64,000 nt of DNA from Marisediminicola sp040546025 (GTDB taxonomy: Bacteria > Actinomycetota > Actinomycetes > Actinomycetales > Microbacteriaceae), in NCBI RefSeq assembly GCF_040546025.1, contig NZ_JBEPNA010000008.1:1-64000 (forward strand), read 5' to 3'. Of this stretch, positions 1-7,629 are shown piece after piece. Position 1 is the stretch's first letter, and every line of letters begins with the position of its first letter. Both the position numbers and the translations under genes were made by a program. The notes beneath the pieces are model-generated. The model ran no database searches, was not told the origin of the DNA, and worked only from the letters and a program-made list of their open reading frames with translations.

Positions 1-80
1 CTGGGGCCTCCAAAGTTCGACTGTGGATAGGCCAACCTCCGCAGGCTGGTAACCCACGTCTACTCGAACGGGGGCCCCAG
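1..80. other. Structured palindromic element at window edge, class unknown
   Basis: Nested complementary segments are visible: CTGGGGCC (1-8) pairs with GGCCCCAG (73-80), GTTCGA (15-20) with TCGAAC (64-69), and GTGG (23-26) with CCAC (54-57), enclosing a small inner hairpin. A folded RNA or a terminator is possible. It lies 31 bases beyond the stop of the minus-strand permease, so it could be that gene's 3' hairpin, or the end of a longer RNA gene that starts outside the window. It has no GGAA tetraloop region of SRP RNA, no tRNA T-arm context and no tmRNA 3' end. Orientation cannot be decided from sequence alone. Confidence 0.4.
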
Positions 81-111
81 CCTCAAGAGGTAAGCGCCGT
101 ACTCATATCGT

Positions 112-1521
112 CTAGGGCGCGGCGGGGTCGACGGGGTCATCACCCTCGAGTTCCGCCGCCTCGAGCTCGGCTTCGGCCGCGACATTGCGCACCCCGCGGG
201 GGCGGCCGACCCGCACCCACATCCCGAACAGGGCACCGGCGATGAGGAGCGTCGCTGCGAGGCTCACGAGCGGGTATCCGCGGGCAAGGTTTGCGATGAG
301 AGTGAACCCGACCACAACTGCCCCGAACACGTTGAGCACGAAGTATCCCCGGCGTCCGTCCTGCTTCGAGAACCTGGCCATCGCGGCCAGGCCCGCGAGA
401 AAGCTGATGAACACCGCCACGGCGTAGAAGAGCACCAGCACCTGGTCGCGCCCGCCGCCGACAACGACGATCAGCATGGCGAGAGCGCCGAACAGGGCGA
501 CTCCCCAGTAGGGGGTGCGCGCCCGATTGGTGCGGCCCAGCGCGCGGGGCAGGATGCCGATGTCGTGGCCGTTGCCGATCGAGCGCTCGGCGAGCGCGGC
601 GAGCAGGCCGGGGCCCGCCTGGAACGACGAGCTCGCGGCGGCGAGCAGAAGCAACGCCGTGACGAGTTGGAAGGCCGCGAACACGGGCGCAGGCGCCGCG
701 ATCCTGGCCAGCTCGGCGACGAGGGTCGAGTCCGCCGACGGCAGCGCGATCTGCAGCCGGGAGATCTCGACCGCGAGACCGATCGTGATCGTGCCGACCA
801 CGCCCAGCGTGAGCCAGAGGGTAAGTTGGCCGAATCGGCGGCGGCCCTCGTTATCGAGCTGCCCGAGCTGGGCGATCGCCGACGACGGCGCCTCCACGCC
901 CGTCGCGAGGGCCATTGCCACGGGGAATGCGAGCAGCACCGCAAAGATGCTGGCCCCGCCGGGAGCCGTCACCGCAGCATCCGTCGGCGGCTGGGGGTCG
1001 GCGCCGAGCCCGTAGACCAGCACAATGGCGGCGACGACAATGAACGAGATCGTCATGACCGCGAAGACGACCCGCCCGAGGTGCCCGAATAGCGTGATTC
1101 CGCCGACAACCACCACGAGCCCGAGGGCGAGCGCGAGCCGCATCGGCGCGAGCGCGGGGAGGTAGGCGATCACAGCCGACGCCCCCGCCGACACGCTGAT
1201 CGCGATGGTGAGCACGAAGTCGACGATGAGCGCGCCGATCGGCAGGAAGGACCAGGCGTCGCCGAAGGCCTCGCCGACCGCGCCGGCCGCGCCGCCGCCA
1301 CCGGGGTAGCGGGCGATGAGCTGGCGGTAGTTGACGATGACGACCGCGACGATGCCCACGACGAGCCCCATGGTCGGAACGAGCAGGGTCAGGTCGCCGT
1401 CGAGGGCGCGCAGGGCGGCCTCGACCGCATAGGCCACCGACGAGACGGGGTCCGCCATCACGGCGAACGCGAACGCAATAAACAAGATCGGGCGCGATTG
1501 CAGGCCTGGTCGCCGGCGCAT
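112..1521 (-). CDS. APC-superfamily amino acid permease
   Basis: This 469-residue protein is almost entirely hydrophobic, with about twelve predicted membrane helices. The N-terminal segment carries MADPVSSVAYAVEA, which resembles the unwound first helix of APC amino-acid/polyamine transporters. The ATG at 1521 is chosen over longer in-frame reading because GGAG sits 11 bases upstream and because the residues before it are Arg/Pro-rich and non-membrane. The C-terminus is acidic. Substrate cannot be read from sequence. The gene is divergent from the dehydrogenase at 1605, with 83 bases between the starts. It could equally be called a KUP- or LAT-like permease, but the glycine-rich helix pattern favours APC. 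Confidence 0.85.
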   Translation of the reverse strand: MRRRPGLQSRPILFIAFAFAVMADPVSSVAYAVEAALRALDGDLTLLVPTMGLVVGIVAVVIVNYRQLIARYPGGGGAAGAVGEAFGDAWSFLPIGALIVDFVLTIAISVSAGASAVIAYLPALAPMRLALALGLVVVVGGITLFGHLGRVVFAVMTISFIVVAAIVLVYGLGADPQPPTDAAVTAPGGASIFAVLLAFPVAMALATGVEAPSSAIAQLGQLDNEGRRRFGQLTLWLTLGVVGTITIGLAVEISRLQIALPSADSTLVAELARIAAPAPVFAAFQLVTALLLLAAASSSFQAGPGLLAALAERSIGNGHDIGILPRALGRTNRARTPYWGVALFGALAMLIVVVGGGRDQVLVLFYAVAVFISFLAGLAAMARFSKQDGRRGYFVLNVFGAVVVGFTLIANLARGYPLVSLAATLLIAGALFGMWVRVGRPRGVRNVAAEAELEAAELEGDDPVDPAAP

Positions 1522-1604
1522 CCGTGGCCCATCTCCAGCGGGCACGGGAGCCCTTTCGCTCGGACGAGGCGGGGCGGTCGCCTCATCGCGAGCCGAGAGG
1601 TAGC

Positions 1605-2537
1605 GTGACCGTCGTGGAGAGAACACTGACCATCGCCCTGCCCGACGCGGAGATCGCCCGGCGCCTGTCTCTGCCGCCGGACGGCGTGCGCACCATCGTC
1701 TGGGATCTCGGCGACCCCGACCCCGACGTAGCGATCGACCTGCTTGTTCTGCGCTACATGATCCCCCCAGCCGAGCTGCGCGGGTTGGATTCGGTGTCGG
1801 TGAGGGTCGTGCAGAGCCAGACTCTCGGCTTCGACGGGGTGAGCGAGTCACTGCCAGCAGGCATCGTCTACTGCAACGCGGTCGACGTGCACGAGGCCTC
1901 GACCGGCGAACTCGTCCTGGCGCTCATCCTCGCGAGCCAGCGCGGCATCGGCGAGGCCGTGACGGCGCAGTCGCGCGGCGAGTGGGCGCACGCGCAGCAT
2001 CCGGGGCTCGCGGGCAAGACGGTGCTGCTGATCGGGGTCGGCGGGGTCGGCCGCGAGATCGAGACGCGCCTGGCACCGTTCGACGCGCGCATCGTGCGTG
2101 TCGGCAGGTCGGCGAGGACGGATGCCCGGGGCGAGGTGCACGGCATGGAGTCGCTTGCCGCGCTGGTGCCGGAGGCCGACATCGTGGTGCTCGCCGTCCC
2201 CCTTACCGACGACACGCGCCACCTGGTCGACGCGGAGTTCCTCGGGCGGCTGCGTCCCGGCGCGCTCGTGGTCAACGTCGCGCGCGGCCCCGTGGTCGAC
2301 ACCGCCGCCCTCATGGACTGGCTGGCCGCCAGCCGCGGTCGGGCGGCGCTCGACGTGACCGACCCGGAGCCGCTGCCCACCGACCACCCGCTGTGGAGCC
2401 TGCCGGGGGTCATCGTCACCCCGCATCTCGGGGGCCATACCGACGCCATGGCCGGCCGCGTCGACCGGGTCGTGCGCGAGCAGGTGCGCCGGCTGCAGGC
2501 GGGCGAGGCGCCGCTCAATCCGGTGCTGGGCGGGTAG
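1605..2537 (+). CDS. D-isomer 2-hydroxyacid dehydrogenase (NAD-binding)
   Basis: The protein has 310 residues. The Rossmann motif GVGGVG lies near residue 145. The family's Arg-Glu-His set is visible: Arg in NVARGPVVD, Glu in DPEPLPTDHPLW, and His in TPHLGGHT. These fit NAD(P)H-dependent interconversion of 2-oxo acids and D-2-hydroxy acids in the cytoplasm. The GTG at 1605 is preferred because GAGAGG precedes it by a few bases. The upstream in-frame residues to an ATG at 1524 are Arg-rich and overlap the divergent permease start. The substrate is unassigned. The adjacent lactate locus suggests a role with small hydroxy acids, but that is only context. Confidence 0.88.
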   Translation: MTVVERTLTIALPDAEIARRLSLPPDGVRTIVWDLGDPDPDVAIDLLVLRYMIPPAELRGLDSVSVRVVQSQTLGFDGVSESLPAGIVYCNAVDVHEASTGELVLALILASQRGIGEAVTAQSRGEWAHAQHPGLAGKTVLLIGVGGVGREIETRLAPFDARIVRVGRSARTDARGEVHGMESLAALVPEADIVVLAVPLTDDTRHLVDAEFLGRLRPGALVVNVARGPVVDTAALMDWLAASRGRAALDVTDPEPLPTDHPLWSLPGVIVTPHLGGHTDAMAGRVDRVVREQVRRLQAGEAPLNPVLGG

Positions 2538-2563
2538 CGCTCTCGACGGCACCCCATGTATGG

Positions 2564-2578
2564 TGTGGTCAGACCACA
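2564..2578. promoter_or_regulatory. Operator-like palindrome before the FadR-type regulator
   Basis: TGTGGTC-A-GACCACA is a perfect 15-base palindrome ending 35 bases before the regulator's GTG. It contains TGGTC/GACCA half sites like those known for FadR-subfamily GntR proteins (LldR/PdhR type). The likely reading is autoregulation plus control of the downstream lactate dehydrogenase. Confidence 0.7.
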
Positions 2579-2613
2579 TGACCGAACCATGCGGTCCGGA
2601 GCGAGGGAGCACC

Positions 2614-3324
2614 GTGCCGTCCACCGATCGCCGCGCCTGGCAGGACGTGCTCGCGCGCATCGAGGGCGACCTCGTCGCCGGCACCATCGGCCCGGGCGAC
2701 CGCCTTCCCCCCGAGCGCACCCTCGCGACCGAGCTCGGCGTCGGCCGCTCATCGGTACGCGAGGCCCTGCGGGTGCTCGAGGTGCTCGGTCTGATCCGCA
2801 CCCAGACCGGCTCGGGCCCGCGGGCCGGCGCGATCGTCGTTGCCCGTCCCTCCGGCGGCATGGCGGCGCTCATGCGACTTCACGTCGCCGCCGGAGGTTT
2901 CGATGTCGCGGATGTCGTCGCGACGAGGCTCGTGCTCGAAGCCGCCGTCGTGACCGCGCTGGCCGAGTCGAGAGCCGTTGACCTGACCGCACCCGCCGAG
3001 CTGCTCGCGGCCATGGACGGCGAACTCACGACCGCCGAGTTCCTCGCGATCGACGCCGCCTTCCACGTGTCCCTCGCCGCGGCATCCGGCAACGACGTCA
3101 TCGCCGCGGTCATGACCGGGCTGCGCAGCTCGGTCGAGGGCTACGTGCTCGCCGGGGCGGCGTTCGTGCCGTCGTGGGAGCTGATGGCGCAGCGGCTGCG
3201 GGCGGAGCACCGCGGCATCGTCGCCGCCATCGCCTCGCACGACGCGCCCCGCGCCCGCACGCTCGTCCACGACCACATCACCGGCTACTACGCCGACAGC
3301 AAGCTCGCCCCTCTCGAAAGGTAG
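2614..3324 (+). CDS. FadR-type GntR regulator, probably LldR-like
   Basis: The protein has 236 residues. An N-terminal winged helix (residues 8-75) includes RLPPERTLATELGVGRSSVR. A C-terminal all-helical FCD domain follows, which in this subfamily binds a carboxylate through metal-held histidines; candidate His residues are in FHVSLA and VHDHITGYY. The GTG at 2614 is chosen because GAGGGAG precedes it; two upstream in-frame ATGs lie inside the operator. The FMN-dependent lactate dehydrogenase begins six bases after the stop, so the pair is an operon. Lactate as effector is inferred from this neighbour and from the operator sequence. Confidence 0.85.
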   Translation: MPSTDRRAWQDVLARIEGDLVAGTIGPGDRLPPERTLATELGVGRSSVREALRVLEVLGLIRTQTGSGPRAGAIVVARPSGGMAALMRLHVAAGGFDVADVVATRLVLEAAVVTALAESRAVDLTAPAELLAAMDGELTTAEFLAIDAAFHVSLAAASGNDVIAAVMTGLRSSVEGYVLAGAAFVPSWELMAQRLRAEHRGIVAAIASHDAPRARTLVHDHITGYYADSKLAPLER

Positions 3325-3330
3325 ACCACC

Positions 3331-4713
3331 ATGGTTCAACGTCGATTCCCGCGCTACAAGGATCTCGCGCCGCTCATGAACTTCCGGGCGCCCGAGTTCA
3401 ACGCGAAGAAGCGTCGCCTCGCCCGGGCGCTCACGATCCAGGACCTGCAGAAGATCGCGCAGCGCCGCACCCCGAAGGCGGCCTTCGACTACACGGAGGG
3501 GGCCGCCGAGGCCGAGATCAGCCTCGCCCGCGCGCGCCAGGCTTTCCAAGACATCCAGTTCAACCCGGCGATCCTGCGCGACGTCTCCACGGTGTCGACC
3601 GGGTGGGACGTGCTCGGTGCGCCCGTCGCGCAGCCGTTCGGCATCGCCCCGACGGGCTTCACCCGCATGATGCAGACCGAGGGCGAGATCGCCGGGGCCG
3701 GGGCGGCCGGAGCGGCCGGCATCCCGTTCGCCCTCTCCACCATGGGCACGACCTCGATCGAGGACGTCAAGGCAGAGAACCCGAACGGCCGCAACTGGTT
3801 CCAGCTGTACATGTGGAAGGACCGCGACCGCTCCATGGCCCTCGTCGAGCGCGCCGCGGCCGCCGGCTACGACACGCTGCTGGTCACGGTCGACGTGCCG
3901 GTCGCGGGGGCGCGCCTGCGCGACAAGCGCAACGGATTCTCGATCCCGCCGCAGCTCACCGTCGGCACGGTGCTGAACGCACTGCCACGGCCGGAGTGGT
4001 GGATCAACTTTCTCACCACCGAGCCGCTCGCGTTCGCGTCGCTCGACCGCTGGTCGGGCACCGTCGGCGAGCTGCTCGACTCGATGTTCGACCCGACCGT
4101 GACCTTCGAGGACCTCGCCTGGATCACGGCGCAGTGGCCGGGCAAGGTTGTCGTCAAGGGCGTGCAGAGCCTCGACGACGCCCGCCGCCTCGCCGAGATG
4201 GGCGTCGACGGCATCACCCTCTCGAACCACGGCGGGCGCCAGCTCGACCGCGCGCCGATCCCGTTCCACCTGCTGCCGGATGTCGCCCGCGAGGTCGGCA
4301 ACGACCTCGAGGTGCACCTCGACACGGGCATCATGTCGGGCGCCGACATCGTCGCATCCGTCGCCCTCGGCGCCCGGTTCACGATGATCGGGCGCGCGTA
4401 CCTCTACGGCCTGATGGCCGGTGGCCGCGAGGGCGTCGACCGCACGATCGAGATCCTGTCGGAGCAGATCGCGCGCACCATGCGCCTGCTCGGCGTCAAC
4501 TCGCTCGAGGAGCTGAACCCCGGCCACGTGCTGCAGCTCGAGCGGCTGGTGCCGCGAGCCGTCGCGCCGTCGATGGTCGCGGCGGCCGAGCCCGCTGCGT
4601 CGCGGGCGCGAAAGACTGCTCCCGCGGCGGCCGCGGCCGTATCGGGCACCCCCACGACGAAGCGAGCGCCGCGCGCGGCACCCGCGGCGAAGGCCCCGAC
4701 CGCGCCGGCGTAG
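3331..4713 (+). CDS. lldD: FMN-dependent alpha-hydroxy-acid (L-lactate) dehydrogenase
   Basis: The protein has 460 residues. It belongs to the TIM-barrel family that oxidises L-2-hydroxy acids with FMN. The active-site signature SNHGGRQLD is near residue 300, with His as the base. FALSTMGTTSIEDV and NWFQLYMWKDR match FMN- and substrate-binding strands. The first ~410 residues cover the family. The last ~50 are a low-complexity Ala/Pro/Arg/Lys tail not expected in LldD, rich in repeated AAPAAKAP-like words. It is co-transcribed with the FadR-type regulator, six bases away. Glycolate or another 2-hydroxy acid is possible, but the regulator favours lactate. The stop codon lies within a direct repeat. 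Confidence 0.88.
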   Translation: MVQRRFPRYKDLAPLMNFRAPEFNAKKRRLARALTIQDLQKIAQRRTPKAAFDYTEGAAEAEISLARARQAFQDIQFNPAILRDVSTVSTGWDVLGAPVAQPFGIAPTGFTRMMQTEGEIAGAGAAGAAGIPFALSTMGTTSIEDVKAENPNGRNWFQLYMWKDRDRSMALVERAAAAGYDTLLVTVDVPVAGARLRDKRNGFSIPPQLTVGTVLNALPRPEWWINFLTTEPLAFASLDRWSGTVGELLDSMFDPTVTFEDLAWITAQWPGKVVVKGVQSLDDARRLAEMGVDGITLSNHGGRQLDRAPIPFHLLPDVAREVGNDLEVHLDTGIMSGADIVASVALGARFTMIGRAYLYGLMAGGREGVDRTIEILSEQIARTMRLLGVNSLEELNPGHVLQLERLVPRAVAPSMVAAAEPAASRARKTAPAAAAAVSGTPTTKRAPRAAPAAKAPTAPA

Positions 4714-4750
4714 CCCGCGGATCGCGCCGCCGTAGCCCGCGGATCGCGCC
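4711..4750. repeat. 18-bp direct repeat containing the lldD stop codon
   Basis: TAGCCCGCGGATCGCGCC occurs at 4711-4728 and again at 4733-4750. The first copy begins with the lldD stop codon, so the gene end is part of the duplication. Confidence 0.85.
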
Positions 4751-4797
4751 TCCCGTGCCGAGGGTGCCCCCTTACGCCGAGTGCGCCCACTGCTGCA

Positions 4798-4911
4798 GGC
4801 ACGCTCGGCGGAAGCAGGCACGCTCGGCGGCAACAGGCACACTCGGCGGCAACAGGCACGCTCGGCGGCAACAGGCACACTCGGCGGAAGCAGGCACGCT
4901 CGGCGGAAGCA
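4798..4911. repeat. 19-bp tandem repeat, six copies
   Basis: Six contiguous 19-base units of the form GGCACGCTCGGCGGCAACA run head to tail. They vary only at two places: CACGC or CACAC, and GCAACA or GAAGCA. A partial seventh copy (GGCACACC) follows. The array lies between lldD and the FAH-family gene on the same strand. The high identity of copies makes it a candidate variable-number locus. No protein is indicated, because 19 is not a multiple of three and frames shift between copies. Confidence 0.9.
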
Positions 4912-4965
4912 GGCACACCTGTATCCGCGTTCGCGCTCCTCCGCGCGGACTGAGAAGCTGAACCC

Positions 4966-5826
4966 ATGGAACTGATGCGCCTTGGGCCGGTCGGCCGCGA
5001 AATTCCCGTCGTCCGGATGCCGAACGGGGAGGTCTTCGATCTTTCGGGGATCACCGCCGACCTCGACGGCGCATTCTTCGAGGGCGGCGGAATCCAACGG
5101 GTGCGCGACGCGCTCGCCACGCCGGGTGCGCTCGGCCTCGTCGAGGACGCCGGCGGGCTCCGCATCGGCGCCCCGATCGCGAAGCCGGGCGCGGTGCTGT
5201 GCATCGGCCAGAACTACGCCGCCCATGCGGCCGAGTCGGGATCGGTGCCGCCGGAGGTCCCGATCCTGTTCTTCAAGCATCCGAACACCATCGTCGGCGC
5301 GTACGACGACGTGCTCATCCCGCCCGGCGCCGAGAAGGTCGACTGGGAGGTCGAGCTCGGGATCGTGATGGGCTCGCGGGCGAGCTACCTCGCCTCCCCC
5401 GAGGATGCGCTCGGCCACATCGCCGGGTTCACGGTGAGCAACGACGTGTCGGAGCGCGCCTTTCAGCGCGAGCAGTCCGGCGGCCAGTGGTCGAAGGGCA
5501 AATGCTGCGCCACCTTCAATCCGCTCGGGCCGGTGCTCGTGCCAGCTGACGAGATCGCCGACGTGCAGTCGCTGCGCATCTGGTCGCGCGTGAACGGCGA
5601 GAAGCGCCAGGACTCGAGCACTGCCGACATGATTTTCTCCGCCGCCTTCATCGTCTGGCACCTGTCTCAGTACCTGGTCCTCGACGCGGGCGACCTCATC
5701 AACACGGGCACGCCGGAGGGCGTGGCGCTATCGGGCCACTACCCCTATCTCACGGCGGACGATGTGCTCGAGCTCGGCATCGAGGGTCTCGGCCAGCAGC
5801 GGCAGCAACTCGTCCGGACCCCCTAG
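4966..5826 (+). CDS. Fumarylacetoacetate hydrolase (FAH) family protein
   Basis: The protein has 286 residues, the usual length for the family. An N-terminal cap (1-70) precedes the FAH fold. LCIGQNYAAHAAESG and PILFFKHPNTI are family landmarks. The metal ligands lie in DWEVELG (about residue 125). These enzymes cleave or hydrate 2-oxo acids such as acylpyruvates or 2,4-dioxo-3-deoxy sugar acids; the sequence style is closest to sugar-acid or ureidoglycolate-lyase-like members, but the substrate is not fixed. The ATG at 4966 has GAAGCT exactly six bases upstream, which fits a weak leaderless promoter. It may be transcribed independently of lldD because the tandem repeat intervenes. Confidence 0.82.
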   Translation: MELMRLGPVGREIPVVRMPNGEVFDLSGITADLDGAFFEGGGIQRVRDALATPGALGLVEDAGGLRIGAPIAKPGAVLCIGQNYAAHAAESGSVPPEVPILFFKHPNTIVGAYDDVLIPPGAEKVDWEVELGIVMGSRASYLASPEDALGHIAGFTVSNDVSERAFQREQSGGQWSKGKCCATFNPLGPVLVPADEIADVQSLRIWSRVNGEKRQDSSTADMIFSAAFIVWHLSQYLVLDAGDLINTGTPEGVALSGHYPYLTADDVLELGIEGLGQQRQQLVRTP

Positions 5827-5832
5827 CGCCTG

Positions 5833-6039
5833 CTTTCATTATTCAGGAGTGACAGCCGACTGCGGCTTTCATCATTCAGGAGTTGATGTGGCCGAGGTGA
5901 CGGATGAGCGGCGCAAATGTGTGTTTGGGCCGGAAAAGTGCTGATGGCGTGTCTCGCTCCGCAACGATGACGCCTGCCGGGCCGCCAGATTCCTGAATGA
6001 TGACAGTCGCCCTTCCGGCAGACTCCTGAATAATGAAAG
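5833..6039. repeat. Composite mirror-symmetric repeat element, copy 1 (2+2)
   Basis: Forward units CTTTCATTATTCAGGAGT at 5833-5850 and 5866-5883 (33-base period). Inverted units are at 5989-6006 (ATTCCTGAATGATGACAG) and 6022-6039 (33-base period). The core of 105 bases is 5884-5988. It sits between two convergent genes, 7 bases after the FAH stop and 18 bases before the stop of the minus-strand regulator. Small open frames across it are repeat-derived and not genes. Confidence 0.9.
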
Positions 6040-6056
6040 CAGACGCGCGGGCGGGG

Positions 6057-7493
6057 TCAGTGCTCCGGTGCCGCGTGCGCCTCGAGGAACTCGTACAGCT
6101 CGCGGTCGTCGACGCCAGGGAAGGTGCCCGAGGGCAGCGGTGCGAGGATGTGCGCGTGCAGCTTGGCGCTCGACCAGGCCTTGCCTGACCAGCGCGACGC
6201 GAGGCCTCCGGATGGCAGCATGCAGCAGTTCTTGTCCGGGCAGGTCGAGACGGCGCGGGCGGTCGTCTCGCGCCCGCGGAACCACTTGGAGTGGGCAAAC
6301 GGCACCCCGATCGTGATGGAAAACTCCTCCGCCGAGGTCGTGCCCGTCTGGGTCGAGTCGAAGAATGTGCCCTCCGGGGTATCGGTGTACTGGTAGAACT
6401 CCGTCGTGCGGTTGGTGTGCCCGAAAGCCTTGCGCGCGCTCCACTCCCGACAGACGAGTTGCCCCTCCGTCGACCCGGTCACGTCGACCGGCAGCCGCAG
6501 CCCGTCGTTCTCGTAGGCCTTGTACACCGCGCCGTCACCGCCGACCCGCAGGAAATGCAGCTGCATGTCGAGGTGCGCCGTTCCGAGGTTCGTCAACCGC
6601 AGCGCGGCCGCCTCGTGCGTGACACCGAAGGCGTCGCGGAAGTCCTCGACGGCGATGTTGCGTTCCGTCTTGGCGGCTCGCAAGAACTCGACGGACTGGG
6701 TGAGCGGCATCAGGCACGCCGCCGCGAAGTAGTTGATCTCGAGGCGCTGGCGGAGAAAATCCGCGTAGCTCTCGGGCTCCGCGTGGCCGAGCAGCCGGTG
6801 CGCCATGGCCTGCAGAGCCATCGAGCGCAGTCCGTGCCCGCCGGGGATGGATGCCGGTGGCAGGTAGATACGGCCGTTCTCAAGATCCGTGACCGAACGA
6901 GCCGAGTGCGGAAGGTCTGCCACGTGGACAAGCTCGAAGCCCAACTGCTCAGCGATCCGGCTCACCGACCGGTGGGTGAGCGCGCCCGAGATGTGCCCAA
7001 CACCGCGCAGGGTGTCTTCGGCCAGCTTCTCGATGTCGGGGAGGTAGTTGTCGAGTGCCCGCATCCGCTGGCGCAGTTCGGTGTTCGCCCGCCGGGCCTC
7101 CTCCGGCGTCGCGATCGCCTCCCGCTCGCGCCGGGCCAGCTCACGGTTGAGCCCGACGATCGCGGCGAGGGTCTCGTCGCTGATCGCACGCGACGGCTTG
7201 ACCTGCGGAAGCCCGAGGGACGCATAGACGGATGAGCGCTGCAGCCGGTCGAGCTCGATCTCGAGGGCGGCCCGCGGGTTCGGCGCCGCATCGTCGAGCA
7301 GCGCGTTCACGTCGGTGCCGAGCGCCGAGGCGATGCGGGCGAGGAGCGAGAGACGAGGCTCTTTGCGGCCGTTCTCGATGAGGGAGAGCTGGCTTCCCGC
7401 GATGCTGACCTCGGCCCCGAGCTGGTCGAGGGTCAGCCCGGCCTGGTTGCGGAAGTGGCGAATTCTCTGTCCGAGAGTGGCAAGATCTTGCAT
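6057..7493 (-). CDS. RamB-like XRE/ImmA-type transcriptional regulator
   Basis: The protein has 478 residues. An XRE helix-turn-helix lies at about 8-62 (LTLDQLGAEVSIAGSQLSLIENG). A short-chain fatty-acid regulator/IrrE-like domain covers about 190-320. In place of the HExxH zinc motif there is HRLLGH (near 229), so peptidase activity is doubtful. A C-terminal Cys group (CPDKNCC) is shared with the RamB paralogue at 20210. RamB in Corynebacterium controls acetate, glyoxylate and gluconeogenic genes. This gene is divergent from pckG (136 bases apart), so control of pckG and itself is likely. An inverted repeat at 7508-7527 is a candidate site. Confidence 0.87.
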   Translation of the reverse strand: MQDLATLGQRIRHFRNQAGLTLDQLGAEVSIAGSQLSLIENGRKEPRLSLLARIASALGTDVNALLDDAAPNPRAALEIELDRLQRSSVYASLGLPQVKPSRAISDETLAAIVGLNRELARREREAIATPEEARRANTELRQRMRALDNYLPDIEKLAEDTLRGVGHISGALTHRSVSRIAEQLGFELVHVADLPHSARSVTDLENGRIYLPPASIPGGHGLRSMALQAMAHRLLGHAEPESYADFLRQRLEINYFAAACLMPLTQSVEFLRAAKTERNIAVEDFRDAFGVTHEAAALRLTNLGTAHLDMQLHFLRVGGDGAVYKAYENDGLRLPVDVTGSTEGQLVCREWSARKAFGHTNRTTEFYQYTDTPEGTFFDSTQTGTTSAEEFSITIGVPFAHSKWFRGRETTARAVSTCPDKNCCMLPSGGLASRWSGKAWSSAKLHAHILAPLPSGTFPGVDDRELYEFLEAHAAPEH

Positions 7494-7507
7494 CCAATCA
7501 GGATACC

Positions 7508-7527
7508 GAAAGAATTGCCGATCTTTC
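7508..7527. promoter_or_regulatory. Inverted repeat before the RamB-like gene/pckG
   Basis: GAAAGA-ATTGCCGA-TCTTTC has perfect six-base arms and lies 15 bases upstream of the regulator's ATG, within the divergent pckG intergenic region. It is a candidate autoregulatory operator. Function is inferred only from symmetry and position. Confidence 0.4.
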
Positions 7528-7629
7528 TACTCACTAGGGGCTGCAGACCACCGTTGGAGCGTCAATTATGGAAGAGAAGGGCGATTTTGACCGCCAGATC
7601 CCCGCCCCACACGTTCAGAGGAGAACCCC

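Noticed and set aside
1..80. tRNA, tmRNA or SRP RNA
   Set aside because: No T-loop context with CCA end, no GGAA tetraloop region, and stem lengths do not match.
2749..5661. A ~970-residue open frame on the minus strand
   Set aside because: It is a GC-rich mirror of the FadR-type, lldD and FAH genes; it is rich in Arg/Gly/Ala with no domain.
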